NCBI GenBank assembly: GCA_017444045.1
Contig: JAFSXO010000118.1
Coordinates: forward strand, 1 to 10,396
DNA from: a bacterium
GTDB taxonomy: Bacteria; Vulcanimicrobiota; Xenobia; Xenobiales; Xenobiaceae
Direction of reading: 5' to 3'
DNA: 10,396 nucleotides
The translations under genes were made by a program, and so were the position numbers. Below, in pieces: positions 1 to 7,209 of this stretch. Within the stretch, counting starts at the first letter, position 1. Each line of letters opens with the position of its first letter. The notes under the pieces are model-generated. The model had not been told where the DNA came from, made no database searches, and worked only from the letters and a program-made list of their open reading frames with translations.

Positions 1-629
1 AAGGTCTGCTGAACTTCCTGGCCATGCTGGGCTGGAATCCCGGGGACGAGCGCGAGTTCTTCACCAAAGAGACCCTGGCGGAATGCTTCTCGCTGGAGCG
101 CGTGCGCAAATCGGGGGCGGTCTTTGATTTTAACAAGCTTCTATACATCAATGGCCTGCACATGCGCACCATTCCCGCGGACAAGCTGGCCGATATGGTC
201 ATGCCCTTCTTCGATAAAGCAGGCTGGGAGCGTCCGCAGCGCGACTATCTGATCAAAGTGATCGAGGTCATGGCCGAGCGCGCCAACCTGCTCACCGATT
301 ATGTAGAGCCGATCCCTTACTTCTATAAAGATCCCGAGGAGTACGAAGAGGCGACCGTCAAAAAGCGCTGGAAGCCGGCTTCTCACGAGCTGCTCAGCGG
401 CTGGGCCGAGGAAATGGCCAAAATGGAGGAGTTTACGCCTGAAGCCTTAGAAGCCAGCCTGCGCGCTTATGCCGAAGGTCACGGCGTAGGGGCGGGCCAG
501 CTCATCCATCCTACGCGCCTGGCCATTACCGGTGTGGGCAACGGCCCCAGCCTCTTCCACATGATGGAGGTTTTAGGCAAGGAAGCCTGCCTGCGCCGCA
601 TCGAAGCCGCTCTGAAGGTGCTGGCGTAG
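1..629 (+). CDS. gltX: Glutamyl-tRNA synthetase, C-terminal part (5' end outside window)
   Basis: This is the C-terminal part of a class I glutamyl-tRNA synthetase, the cytoplasmic enzyme that charges tRNA-Glu (and in some bacteria also tRNA-Gln) with glutamate. The reading frame is open from base 3 and starts with GLLNFLAMLGWNPGDERE, the well-conserved segment that follows the KMSKS loop in this family. The visible 208 residues are the helical linker and anticodon-binding region, with the familiar FNxxKLxxxNGxxxR pattern (FDFNKLLYINGLHMR) and a C-terminus ending GxGPSLFHMMEVLGKE, typical of bacterial GltX. The catalytic Rossmann fold, HIGH and KMSKS motifs lie upstream of the window, so intactness cannot be judged. 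The stop codon is one base before the start of the HAD gene, so the two are probably cotranscribed and translationally coupled. Confidence 0.95.
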   Translation, partial: GLLNFLAMLGWNPGDEREFFTKETLAECFSLERVRKSGAVFDFNKLLYINGLHMRTIPADKLADMVMPFFDKAGWERPQRDYLIKVIEVMAERANLLTDYVEPIPYFYKDPEEYEEATVKKRWKPASHELLSGWAEEMAKMEEFTPEALEASLRAYAEGHGVGAGQLIHPTRLAITGVGNGPSLFHMMEVLGKEACLRRIEAALKVLA

Positions 630-630
630 T

Positions 631-1365
631 ATGGCTGAGCGTCGCGTTTTGGCCCTGGATTTTGACGGGGTCTTCTGGAACAGCGTGCGCGAGTGCTACG
701 AGGTGGCCCGCGAGGCTTGGGAGGAGGCGGGTATGCCCCCGTTCTCCCAGCCTTACGAGCGCTTTCGCGATGGCCGCTGGCTGGTGCGGGCGGGGCGCGA
801 TTTCGGCACGCTGATGCGTCTGCTGGAGGACGATCCCGCGCTCGACATACTCAGTTACACCCCGGAGCAGTTTGCCGAAGCCGGGCGGGCGCATCCCGAA
901 TTGGTGGAGCGCTTTGGCGAGTGCTTTGGGCGCATCCGCCTGCAGTACCGCTGGGAGCGCGAGGCTTACTGGCGCAGCCTGCAGGCGCCCTTCCAGGCGG
1001 TTCTCGATGCCCTGCCAATTTGGAGGACGCGCTTTGTCGATGTGGTGGTGGCTACCACTAAGGATTCCGAATCTACGCGGGCGCTGCTGGAGCAGGCCAA
1101 TCTTGACATTCCCGTTTACGGTCTGGAGGTCGGCACCGATAAGAGCAAGCACATGCAGCTGCTCATCGATAAGTATGAGGTCGAGCCGCATAACGTTTAC
1201 TTTATCGACGATCTGCTCATCACTCTGCTCGATGCTGCCAAAGCTGGGGTGCGCGGGCATTTGGCCCTTTGGGGCTATAACAACGAGGCCAGCCGCCGGC
1301 GGGCGCGGGAGATGGGCTTTATCCTTTTGGATGAAGCCGATTTGCCCAATTTAGGCGCTGATTAA
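631..1365 (+). CDS. HAD-superfamily hydrolase (probable phosphatase)
   Basis: This 244-residue protein is a haloacid dehalogenase-superfamily hydrolase, most likely a cytoplasmic phosphatase acting on a small phosphorylated metabolite. All four HAD motifs are visible. Motif I is LDFDGV with nucleophile D10 and acid/base D12. Motif II is VVVATTKD with T142 or T143. Motif III is the lysine at 171 or 173 in DKSKH. Motif IV is the FIDD pair D193/D194 that holds magnesium. The roughly 120 residues between motifs I and II form a long, mostly helical C1-type cap, which sets substrate choice and is not one I can assign. The ATG lies one base after the gltX stop, with GAAGGTG about 11 bases upstream inside gltX as a possible ribosome site. 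Family membership is firm; the substrate is unknown. Confidence 0.88.
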   Translation: MAERRVLALDFDGVFWNSVRECYEVAREAWEEAGMPPFSQPYERFRDGRWLVRAGRDFGTLMRLLEDDPALDILSYTPEQFAEAGRAHPELVERFGECFGRIRLQYRWEREAYWRSLQAPFQAVLDALPIWRTRFVDVVVATTKDSESTRALLEQANLDIPVYGLEVGTDKSKHMQLLIDKYEVEPHNVYFIDDLLITLLDAAKAGVRGHLALWGYNNEASRRRAREMGFILLDEADLPNLGAD

Positions 1366-1389
1366 ACCACATTAGCAAGGGAGATAAGA

Positions 1390-1689
1390 ATGGATAATCC
1401 AGATGTTTGGAAGGTGTGTGCCCTGTGCCGTCATTGCCATCCTACTGACAGCGGCCGGGAGATCCCAGAGCTGATCGATTCCGAATATATTGTGTTCCGC
1501 TGCGATTATTATGAGGAATTTACCCGCGAGGATTATCTCATGATCCCTGTCGATGAAGAGATCGATACCGAGCCGATACGCGTTTGCCCGCATTGGGAGG
1601 CCATTGAGGAAGGCGATGACGACCTCGATGAAGACCATGATGAAGACCATGATGATAGCGCTGATGATGGCACTGACGAAAGCGAATAA
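1390..1689 (+). CDS. Small Cys-containing protein with Asp/Glu/His tail, unknown function
   Basis: I do not recognise this 99-residue protein. Its N-terminal half carries a compact cysteine/histidine cluster, C10-x2-C13-x-H15-C16-H17, and two further cysteines at C38 and C66 followed by H68 (CPHWE), a spacing that could bind zinc or another metal. The last 29 residues are almost all acidic (18 Asp/Glu) and include two histidines in an imperfect repeat DEDH, so the tail may also bind metal or stay disordered. The start is supported by AAGGGAG 7-13 bases upstream of the ATG. It lies 24 bases after the HAD gene and 6 bases before the next gene, so it is likely part of the same transcript. A metal-binding role is inference only. 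Confidence 0.75.
   Translation: MDNPDVWKVCALCRHCHPTDSGREIPELIDSEYIVFRCDYYEEFTREDYLMIPVDEEIDTEPIRVCPHWEAIEEGDDDLDEDHDEDHDDSADDGTDESE
1627..1650 (+). repeat. Tandem 12-base repeat in the acidic tail
   Basis: GATGAAGACCAT occurs twice head to tail, in frame, encoding DEDH twice in the acidic tail of the preceding small protein. It is a short coding microduplication, and a partial third unit follows (GATGAT). Confidence 0.9.
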
Positions 1690-1695
1690 CGTATA

Positions 1696-2409
1696 ATGGT
1701 TGTTGATTTGCACGAGCCTAGCGAGCGGTACTATTTGGATAATGATGAAAGTGCCGATATGTCTAAAACCTGGCTTAAATGGCTGGATGACAACGGCTAT
1801 GAGCGCTATGAGCTGGTTAACGAGCTAGAATCGGTTATGCCCGATCTCTTGGCGACGCTGGTACCCATGGTGGGCAGCCGCGGTGCTAAGGTGTCGGTAT
1901 GGAGCTTTTACCTTGACTGTGTGCTGGAGTTCTTATGCACCCTTCCGCGTTACAGAATTAAGCATACATATTCCGATGATGTCGGTATAGTCGATCATAA
2001 CGTTGCCGCTCCTGATGGCTCTGGAGCAGATGATGCTTCCCAGGATCAGGACCTCGATTTGGCCTTGTTGCCATATGACGATATGGAGCGCTATTGTGCC
2101 TGCTTCATTGCCTCGCTGTTCGATAGGATAATCCTGATCGAAGACGACACCTGGTGGGGATGCTGCGGCGTGGTCGAGCAGCTGGACCCCTGGCCGCGCA
2201 ATGCGGTGGAGTGGATTATCTGGCTGACTAAGGTCGGCTGCTATGTGCAGACCGATGAAAATAGCCGGCGCATGAAGAGAATGCTCGATATGATGCAGGA
2301 AAACGCCAAGTTTATGAATTATCCTGACTTAAATCCGCGAGCAGAAGTGTATATTCAAATATTTTTGAAGGCTCTGCAGCATTTTGTGGAGCGCTGCGCC
2401 TGGCAGTAG
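1696..2409 (+). CDS. Hypothetical acidic protein, 237 residues
   Basis: I do not recognise this protein. It looks like a soluble cytoplasmic protein with no signal peptide or clear membrane segment. Two predicted ordered regions (about residues 23-92 and 124-237) flank an acidic, Ser/Gly/Asp-rich linker at about 95-122. It is rich in Trp and Cys, with C134/C136, C156/C157 and C182 clustered in the second half around a TWWGCCG segment, but there is no recognisable metal-binding spacing. The ATG at 1696 has no obvious Shine-Dalgarno sequence and sits 6 bases after the preceding stop, so it may depend on translational coupling. M22 (base 1759) is an alternative start. The tight spacing suggests it works with, or is at least expressed with, the small Cys protein upstream. 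Confidence 0.75.
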   Translation: MVVDLHEPSERYYLDNDESADMSKTWLKWLDDNGYERYELVNELESVMPDLLATLVPMVGSRGAKVSVWSFYLDCVLEFLCTLPRYRIKHTYSDDVGIVDHNVAAPDGSGADDASQDQDLDLALLPYDDMERYCACFIASLFDRIILIEDDTWWGCCGVVEQLDPWPRNAVEWIIWLTKVGCYVQTDENSRRMKRMLDMMQENAKFMNYPDLNPRAEVYIQIFLKALQHFVERCAWQ

Positions 2410-2451
2410 GCGATTTTTGTTGTTTATTTATCTTAGCGAGGTCAGGCGGTA

Positions 2452-4626
2452 GTGGGCTCTCTGATTGAACAGTTGGATAAGGCGGAAACGCTGGGCGGGC
2501 ACAGTTGGCGTCTTGCCGACGGAACGGTTGTGCGCGAGCTGCTGGGGCTCTCGGCAGAAGCGGCGCAGCGGCGTCTGGAGGAGCTGCAGCGCTTCAGAGA
2601 GGCTGCGGGCAGCGCACTGGCTATGCCAGACCGCCTCGTTAGCGAGGACGGCCGCCTGTTTGCTCTGCGCTCCTGGGCAGAGGGCAGTCCGCTGCAGCCG
2701 GTTATAGACGAGTCTATGGCTGAGCGCATTTTGGTGCTCATGTCATCGCTTCCTCCAGAGCTGGTTGTTTATGATCTGCGCCCGGAGCATCTGATCGACG
2801 GCCCTCAGGGGCTTTGCCTCATAGATCCAGGTTTTAACCCGGCTGGCGTTCCTCCGTATGCGGCGCCGGAACAGTACGGGCGCGGGGATATTGCTCCTGC
2901 AATTGTCAATTACCAGCTGGGAGCCACGCTGCTTCACCTGTTTTCCGGGCAGCCACCCCAGGATGCTATGACCCTGCTCATTCCCAGCATCGAGCCTCCG
3001 CTTATCGAGCAGCTGCCCAGCTCGCTGGCTCAGCGCTTTGGTCAGCTTCTGGAGGCGCAGGGCTCTAGCCGTCCCTCTCCCCAGGATCTGCTCGGCGAGC
3101 TTCAGACCTGGCTGGCTTTTCGCAGCAGCGCGGGCGATGAAGATGAGGCCGAGGGTGTAAAGGCCGAGCATGAGCGCACGGTTTGGGACGAAAAGGCCGA
3201 AGACAGCGAACTGGCCGACGATAGCGTCAGCGACTTTCTGCGCAGCAGGGCAGAGCACTGCAAGGACCAGGTGCAGTCGGCCCTATCCCAGTTTTGGGAC
3301 AGGCATAGCCTGGCTCTTACCATGTTTGGCATTCCTCTTCTCGTCTCGGCTACCCTGGGCGTTTTTCTGTGGGCCGAGGGCGATGCCGTGGCAGAGCTCG
3401 CCGGTATCGAGCCTTTTTGGCGCCAGAAGCAGAAGGCTGTCGCCGACAGCCGTTTCCCCGCCGATAAAGATCTGCCTAAATCTTGGGTGTGCGATGCCGA
3501 CGGTGCCCGCATGATTCTCATCCCCGCAGGGCCGTTTTACGAAGGGCCGGCTCCCGAAGCCGGAGTAGGCGCCGAGCCTATGATTACCACCCTGCCGGCT
3601 TTTTATATCGATCGCTTTGAGGTTACCAACAAGCAGTTTAAGCATTTTGTCGACTGCACCGGCTATAAAGCCGAAGGGACCTGGATCAAGTACGCCACGC
3701 CGGAGCGCATGAACCATCCGGTTATCTGCGTGTCGTGGCACGATGCTCAGGCTTACGCAAAATGGGCTGGCAAGCGCCTGCCTACAGCCGAGGAATGGGA
3801 AAAGGCCGCCCGCGGCGGCGATGCCCGGCGTTTCCCTTGGGGAAATACCTGGGATGCCAGCCGCTTGAACAGCTTTGAATCCAACCGCGGCAATACCGCG
3901 CCTGTTGGCTCCTATCCCAGCGGGGCTTCGCCCTATGGCGTTGAGGATATGGCGGGCAACGTCTGGGAATGGGTCGATGCGTGGTATATTCCCGCCGACA
4001 GCGATGGGGCGCTGCCCATGCTGCGCCAGATTCGCGGCGGCTCGCGCAGCGATAAGGCCGAAGACTGTCTGATCGTGGCGCGCCGCGGGGTGTTCCCCGA
4101 GAATGGCCGCCTGGTTAATTCTGGCTTCCGCTGCGTTGTCGATCCGCAGCATCCCGGAGTTATGGGCAACGGCGAATTTGTGGAGCTGCGCTCTCTGCCG
4201 CCGGGGACGGGATACGAGCGCTCGCATTTGCCTTTGCCCAAGCAGACGCCGGTGCCGTCTGCTGCTCCGCGGCCCGCGTTTTCGGCTGATGCCGAGGATC
4301 CTAATCTGCCCGCTGCGGCTGCGGATAATGGCTATGATGATTATTACGGCGGTGACAGCTACGGCGGCAATAGTGGGTCTTATTATAGCGATCCCTATGC
4401 TGGCGCTGCCGATTATGAAGGGCGTTACGATCCCGCCTTTGGCGGCGACGGTTCTGATGTACCTGGTGGTGGCAATGCGCCTGCGCCAGCCTATGGCGGC
4501 GGAATGCAGAACAATTCCGCGCCTGCAGATGGCTTTGGAAGCGAGCCACTGGAGCCTCAGACGACTATGAAAATGTCCAGCCAGTATACCGACAGCGATG
4601 ACGCGGAATTGACTGGCGATTTCTGA
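2452..4626 (+). CDS. Degenerate kinase-like / TM / FGE-sulfatase-domain membrane protein
   Basis: This 724-residue protein starts at GTG, with GAGGTCAGG about 10 bases upstream. Residues 1-225 resemble a Ser/Thr kinase fold: V106-Y-D108-L-R-P-E-H113 stands where HRDLKPxN is expected, I124-D125-P-G stands for DFG, followed by APEQYGRG (138-145) and YQLGATLLHLFSG. HRD is reduced to VYD, the catalytic-loop Lys and Asn are Arg and His, and no glycine-rich loop is evident, so a pseudokinase or weak kinase is likely. A transmembrane helix spans about 286-307. Residues 344-564 are an FGE/SUMF1-type domain (MILIPAG, FEVTN, RLPTAEEWEKAARGG, MAGNVWEW, RGGS, NSGFRC). It keeps C539, but D534 sits where formylglycine-generating enzymes have their first active cysteine, so it is probably a non-oxidising binding domain. 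The tail from 565 is low-complexity and Gly/Tyr/Pro/Ala-rich. Expected topology is kinase inside and FGE outside. Chlamydial Pkn1 is a known kinase-FGE fusion. Confidence 0.85.
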   Translation: MGSLIEQLDKAETLGGHSWRLADGTVVRELLGLSAEAAQRRLEELQRFREAAGSALAMPDRLVSEDGRLFALRSWAEGSPLQPVIDESMAERILVLMSSLPPELVVYDLRPEHLIDGPQGLCLIDPGFNPAGVPPYAAPEQYGRGDIAPAIVNYQLGATLLHLFSGQPPQDAMTLLIPSIEPPLIEQLPSSLAQRFGQLLEAQGSSRPSPQDLLGELQTWLAFRSSAGDEDEAEGVKAEHERTVWDEKAEDSELADDSVSDFLRSRAEHCKDQVQSALSQFWDRHSLALTMFGIPLLVSATLGVFLWAEGDAVAELAGIEPFWRQKQKAVADSRFPADKDLPKSWVCDADGARMILIPAGPFYEGPAPEAGVGAEPMITTLPAFYIDRFEVTNKQFKHFVDCTGYKAEGTWIKYATPERMNHPVICVSWHDAQAYAKWAGKRLPTAEEWEKAARGGDARRFPWGNTWDASRLNSFESNRGNTAPVGSYPSGASPYGVEDMAGNVWEWVDAWYIPADSDGALPMLRQIRGGSRSDKAEDCLIVARRGVFPENGRLVNSGFRCVVDPQHPGVMGNGEFVELRSLPPGTGYERSHLPLPKQTPVPSAAPRPAFSADAEDPNLPAAAADNGYDDYYGGDSYGGNSGSYYSDPYAGAADYEGRYDPAFGGDGSDVPGGGNAPAPAYGGGMQNNSAPADGFGSEPLEPQTTMKMSSQYTDSDDAELTGDF

Positions 4627-4627
4627 T

Positions 4628-4673
4628 GGCGCATTTGCGCCGCGTACCCTTTAGCTGCGCCGCGTGCCCTTTA
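4628..4673 (+). repeat. Small hairpin and 18-base direct repeat after the FGE-domain gene
   Basis: Just after the stop codon, GGCGC (4628-4632) and GCGCC (4637-4641) form a 5-base-pair stem with an ATTT loop. An 18-base sequence, TGCGCCGCGTACCCTTTA, at 4636-4653 recurs with one mismatch at 4656-4673. A run of eight T follows at 4678-4685. Together this might end transcription of the + strand operon, but the T run is some 36 bases past the stem, so it is not a standard intrinsic terminator. Confidence 0.45.
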
Positions 4674-4684
4674 ATGGTTTTTTT

Positions 4685-4957
4685 TCAGTTATTGGGACTG
4701 ACGAAGGGGTCGGGGTATAGGGGAGATATGCCGCTATAACGGCATTTGACGTGTTCGCTGTAGCACTCTATGATATTTGCGCAGCATATATCGCCAGGTT
4801 TTCCCTTGTCGTATGGGTTGCGGTATTCTGGGTATATGATGAGAATCTGCACCTTTTTTTCTTTTATATAGCAGTAGCGCTCGGCTGGCTCCTGGGCCAC
4901 GCGCAGCTCTTCGTGGGCTCTCTTCTGCTGTTTATTAATACCTACCGTTAGCTTCAT
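4685..4957 (-). CDS. Small Cys-containing hypothetical protein, 90 residues
   Basis: I do not recognise this protein, but its composition looks genuinely coding: few rare residues, an Ile/Tyr-rich centre (QILIIYPEY) and five cysteines at 29, 58, 59, 65 and 72, ending in a Pro/Tyr-rich segment (SGISPLYPDPF). No signal peptide or membrane segment is visible. The ATG at 4957 is the only credible start because an in-frame TAA lies three codons upstream. There is no clear Shine-Dalgarno sequence, which lowers confidence. It is the last of three - strand genes, 69 bases after rnhA. The overlapping + strand frame at 4751-4951 gives only a hydrophobic mirror of it and is not favoured. The cysteines could hold a metal or a disulfide; this is inference. 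Confidence 0.6.
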   Translation of the reverse strand: MKLTVGINKQQKRAHEELRVAQEPAERYCYIKEKKVQILIIYPEYRNPYDKGKPGDICCANIIECYSEHVKCRYSGISPLYPDPFVSPNN

Positions 4958-5026
4958 AACAAATTAAGATTTTCGCGGATAAATCACCCTTCACCTTTAT
5001 TCTTATGTTATTCTAATGCTGTTCTG

Positions 5027-5500
5027 TTAATGACCTTGCTGATAATGTGTGGCCTGTTCCTTGGCCAGCTCATCGCAGCGCTCGTTGTAGGCGTGTCCGG
5101 CGTGGGCTTTGACGTGGTGCCAGCTGATGGTGTGCGCGGCGGTGGCCTTCAGCAGCTCCTGCCAGAGATCGGCGTTCTCTACGGGCTTTTTGTCGGCCTT
5201 GCGCCAGCCGCGCTCCTGCCAGCTCTTCAGCCAGCCTTTGACAAAGGCATTTTGCAGATAGGTGGAATCGGTGTACATGTCTGTCTGCGTGGGCCGATTA
5301 AGTGCCTGGAAAGCCTTAATAGCCGCGGTAAGCTCCATGCGGTTGTTGGTGGTGTGCGCTTCCCCGCCGCTGATCTCTTTGGTAGCGCCGGTGCGGTCGT
5401 GTACCAGAATGGCCGCCCAGCCGCCAGGACCGGGATTGCTGAGGCATGAACCGTCTGTGTAAATGGTGACCTTACTGCGAGGCGGTGTTGCTGCTGGCAT
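5027..5500 (-). CDS. rnhA: Ribonuclease HI
   Basis: RNase HI cuts the RNA strand of RNA-DNA hybrids and acts in removal of primers and R-loops in the cytoplasm. The 157-residue length is typical of the bacterial enzyme. The four catalytic carboxylates are in place: D16 (YTDGSCLSNPGPGGW), E56 (NNRMELTA), D78 (YTDSTYL) and D143 (NERCDELA). The catalytic-loop histidine H133 lies ten residues before D143, as in E. coli. The basic Trp-rich handle region (KGWLKSWQERGWRKADKKPV) that helps bind the hybrid is also present. The start at 5500 has AGAGGGAC about 11 bases upstream. It follows the cysteine desulfurase by 29 bases on the same strand, so the two are probably cotranscribed. It appears fully functional. 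Confidence 0.97.
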   Translation of the reverse strand: MPAATPPRSKVTIYTDGSCLSNPGPGGWAAILVHDRTGATKEISGGEAHTTNNRMELTAAIKAFQALNRPTQTDMYTDSTYLQNAFVKGWLKSWQERGWRKADKKPVENADLWQELLKATAAHTISWHHVKAHAGHAYNERCDELAKEQATHYQQGH

Positions 5501-5529
5501 ATGATTGCTGTCCCTCTGAAATTTTTTGA

Positions 5530-6705
5530 CTAAGCTTTTTTGCGTCCGGCACCGTGGCGGCGGGGTATGACGGAGCGCAGCAGTTCGATAGCTTCGGCCA
5601 GGGCGCTAATGGTTTGCTCTATCTCCTCGGCGGTGTTTTCGTAGCCCAGACTCAGGCGCAGGCTGCCGCGCGTCAGCGAAACCGGAAGCCCCAAGGCGTT
5701 CAGCACGTGGGAACCGCCGGACTGGCCGGTGTTGCAGGCGGCGCCGGCAGAAGCGCAGATGCCGCGGCGGTCTAGCTGGATGACCAGCGACTCGCCTTCA
5801 ATGCCCTTGACGGCAAAGCTAGCCATGCCGGGCAGGCGCTCGGTGCGCGAGCCGGTGACTATAACGTCGGGAATGCGGGCGAGCACGCCTTCGATGAGCT
5901 GTTCGCGTAGCTCGGTAAGGCACCGGCGTTTTGCTTCGCCGTTTTCGTTGACTAAAGCTAACGCTCTGGCCAAACCGATAATGCCCGGCACATTTTCAGT
6001 GCCCGAGCGCAGGCCCTTCTCTTGGCCTCCACCCAATATTATCGGGGTGGGGTGGCATCCCTGGCGCAGATACAGCGCGCCCACTCCCTTGGGGCCGTAA
6101 AACTTATGGGCTGAAATGCTCAGAGCGTCCACGCCCAGCTCCTGCACGTCGATATGCATGGCGCCGGCGGCCTGTACGGCATCGGTGTGCATGTAGATGC
6201 CGTGTTTTTTGGCGATCTCGGCGATAGCTGCAATCGGCTGTAGTGTGCCGATCTCGTTGTTGGCCATCATAACGGAGATCAGGGTCGTCTCCTTGGTTAT
6301 GGCCTGGGCTACGCTGTCGGGATCGACTCTGCCCTCTTTGCTGACGGGGAGGTAGGTGACCTTGAAGCCTTCGCGCTCCAGCATGTGAAAGCAGTTGAGC
6401 ACGGCGTGATGCTCGACGCGTGAGGTGATCAGGTGTCGGCCTATTTCGCTTCGGGATTTGGCGATGCCAATGATGGCTAAATTATCGGCTTCGCTGCCGC
6501 TGGCGGTGAAGGTGATCTCGGCGGCTAGCTTGGCGTTGATAGCTTTGGCTACCTCGGAGCGCGCCTGGTTGACGGCCTTGCGGGCCTTGAGCGACAGCCC
6601 GTAAATATTGGACGGATTGCCGAATAGTTCGGTAAAATATGGAAGCATGGCCTGGACGGCTTCGGGAGCGCAGGCGGTGGTTGCGGCGTGGTCTAAATAA
6701 ATCAT
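5530..6705 (-). CDS. Cysteine desulfurase (IscS/NifS type)
   Basis: This PLP-dependent class V aminotransferase-fold enzyme removes sulfur from L-cysteine, giving alanine and an enzyme persulfide that feeds iron-sulfur cluster assembly or tRNA thiolation. The 391-residue length matches the family. Visible features are YLDHAATT at the N-terminus, H99 (VEHHAV) that stacks on the cofactor, NNEIGT, HTDAVQ with the PLP-binding aspartate, the Schiff-base lysine K201 in SAHKFYGPKG, RSGTEN at about 233-238, and the catalytic cysteine C324 in SAGAACNTG. The loop around C324 is of the IscS/NifS group rather than the SufS group. No IscU, NifU or IscR gene is nearby, so whether it serves general or nitrogenase-type assembly cannot be told and no symbol is given. 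The ATG at 6705 follows AAAAAGGA only 2 bases upstream, so spacing is short. It is the first gene of the - strand group. Confidence 0.95.
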   Translation of the reverse strand: MIYLDHAATTACAPEAVQAMLPYFTELFGNPSNIYGLSLKARKAVNQARSEVAKAINAKLAAEITFTASGSEADNLAIIGIAKSRSEIGRHLITSRVEHHAVLNCFHMLEREGFKVTYLPVSKEGRVDPDSVAQAITKETTLISVMMANNEIGTLQPIAAIAEIAKKHGIYMHTDAVQAAGAMHIDVQELGVDALSISAHKFYGPKGVGALYLRQGCHPTPIILGGGQEKGLRSGTENVPGIIGLARALALVNENGEAKRRCLTELREQLIEGVLARIPDVIVTGSRTERLPGMASFAVKGIEGESLVIQLDRRGICASAGAACNTGQSGGSHVLNALGLPVSLTRGSLRLSLGYENTAEEIEQTISALAEAIELLRSVIPRRHGAGRKKA

Positions 6706-6749
6706 AGTCCTTTTTATAGCATAATTGGGCTGAAATAGCTATTTTTTAA

Positions 6750-6811
6750 GCGAATATGTTGCAAAACACTAACTAAACGACACAGTAAATAACAGGAGGA
6801 AATGCTGAAAA
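6750..6811 (+). repeat. 62-base leader repeat, copy 1
   Basis: This sequence, starting GCGAATATG and containing GCAAAACACTAACTAAACGA, recurs almost unchanged at 7343-7404, directly in front of the second small acidic gene. It ends with AGGAGGA (6794-6800) and AATGCTGAAAA before the ATG at 6812. The Shine-Dalgarno sequence lies 11-12 bases from that ATG, which is long, while an out-of-frame ATG at 6802 is too close to it. The copies differ by a few substitutions and two 1-base indels. It also forms the divergent gap with the cysteine desulfurase gene. Confidence 0.9.
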
Positions 6812-7171
6812 ATGGACACTGGAGAGTTGAATGATTACACTTATTATAACGGATATGAAGGCTATCCAGAATTTATCCTATCCTCTGGCGATAAATCTAT
6901 GCATATATGGGACGGATATCTTGAAGATATCTTTGGAGAACCGCCTTTGGACGGCCAGGACTGGTATGGTCTAACTAAGGATTTTCATGAGGATACTGGC
7001 CCTTTTGATTCATTTGAGCCTTGTCCGATAGACGTGGAGGCATACCTCAGCGATGCTATATCGTGCCGAGGGCGCAAAATGCGCTTTGAGGAATCGCCCG
7101 CTGTGCTGGAAGCCATGATAAGCTGGTTAAGTGCTCATAAAGATGCCGAGGTCTTTGCAGTTTTGGATTGA
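6812..7171 (+). CDS. Small strongly acidic protein of cassette 1, unknown function
   Basis: I do not recognise this 119-residue protein. It is soluble-looking and very acidic, with 26 Asp/Glu against 7 Lys/Arg. It shares with the protein at 7405-7800 the start M-x-TGELN, a central IWxG...D, a W-x-G-x-T-x-D-x-HE stretch, EP-x2-IDVxxYLxD, and F-x-E-x2-x-EA near the end. The match is limited to such scattered positions, so they are distant paralogs. Small acidic proteins of this kind are often immunity proteins for secreted toxins or DNA mimics; that is only an inference from size and charge. The leader is described separately. The gene looks AT-richer than the neighbouring housekeeping genes, a hint of foreign origin. 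It is divergent from the cysteine desulfurase gene. Confidence 0.8.
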   Translation: MDTGELNDYTYYNGYEGYPEFILSSGDKSMHIWDGYLEDIFGEPPLDGQDWYGLTKDFHEDTGPFDSFEPCPIDVEAYLSDAISCRGRKMRFEESPAVLEAMISWLSAHKDAEVFAVLD

Positions 7172-7174
7172 TAG

Positions 7175-7203
7175 TCGGCTTTCAGCCGATGTGGAAACAC
7201 CAC
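7175..7203 (+). terminator. Two small hairpins after cassette gene 1
   Basis: TCGGCT and AGCCGA (7175-7180, 7184-7189) form a perfect 6-base-pair stem with a 3-base loop, and GTGG and CCAC (7191-7194, 7200-7203) form a 4-base-pair stem directly after it. There is no U tract, only TAAAAA, so termination activity is uncertain. Confidence 0.35.
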
Positions 7204-7209
7204 TAAAAA

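Noticed and set aside
526..1260. 244-codon open frame on the - strand opposite gltX and the HAD gene
   Set aside because: The + strand carries all four HAD motifs and the GltX C-terminus; the antisense frame has no family features.
2429..2446. ATCTTAGCGAGG before the FGE-domain gene as a fourth repeat copy
   Set aside because: Only about 10 bases match copy C and there is no hairpin, so chance similarity is enough.
3283..4227. 314-codon open frame on the - strand opposite the FGE-domain gene
   Set aside because: It is a mirror of a strongly supported coding region in GC-rich DNA; the protein has no recognisable domain, while the + strand has clear FGE motifs.
4751..4951. 66-codon hydrophobic + strand frame resembling a membrane protein
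   Set aside because: It is the complement of a better - strand frame; the hydrophobicity is what a mirror of an acidic/basic coding frame gives, and there is no ribosome site.
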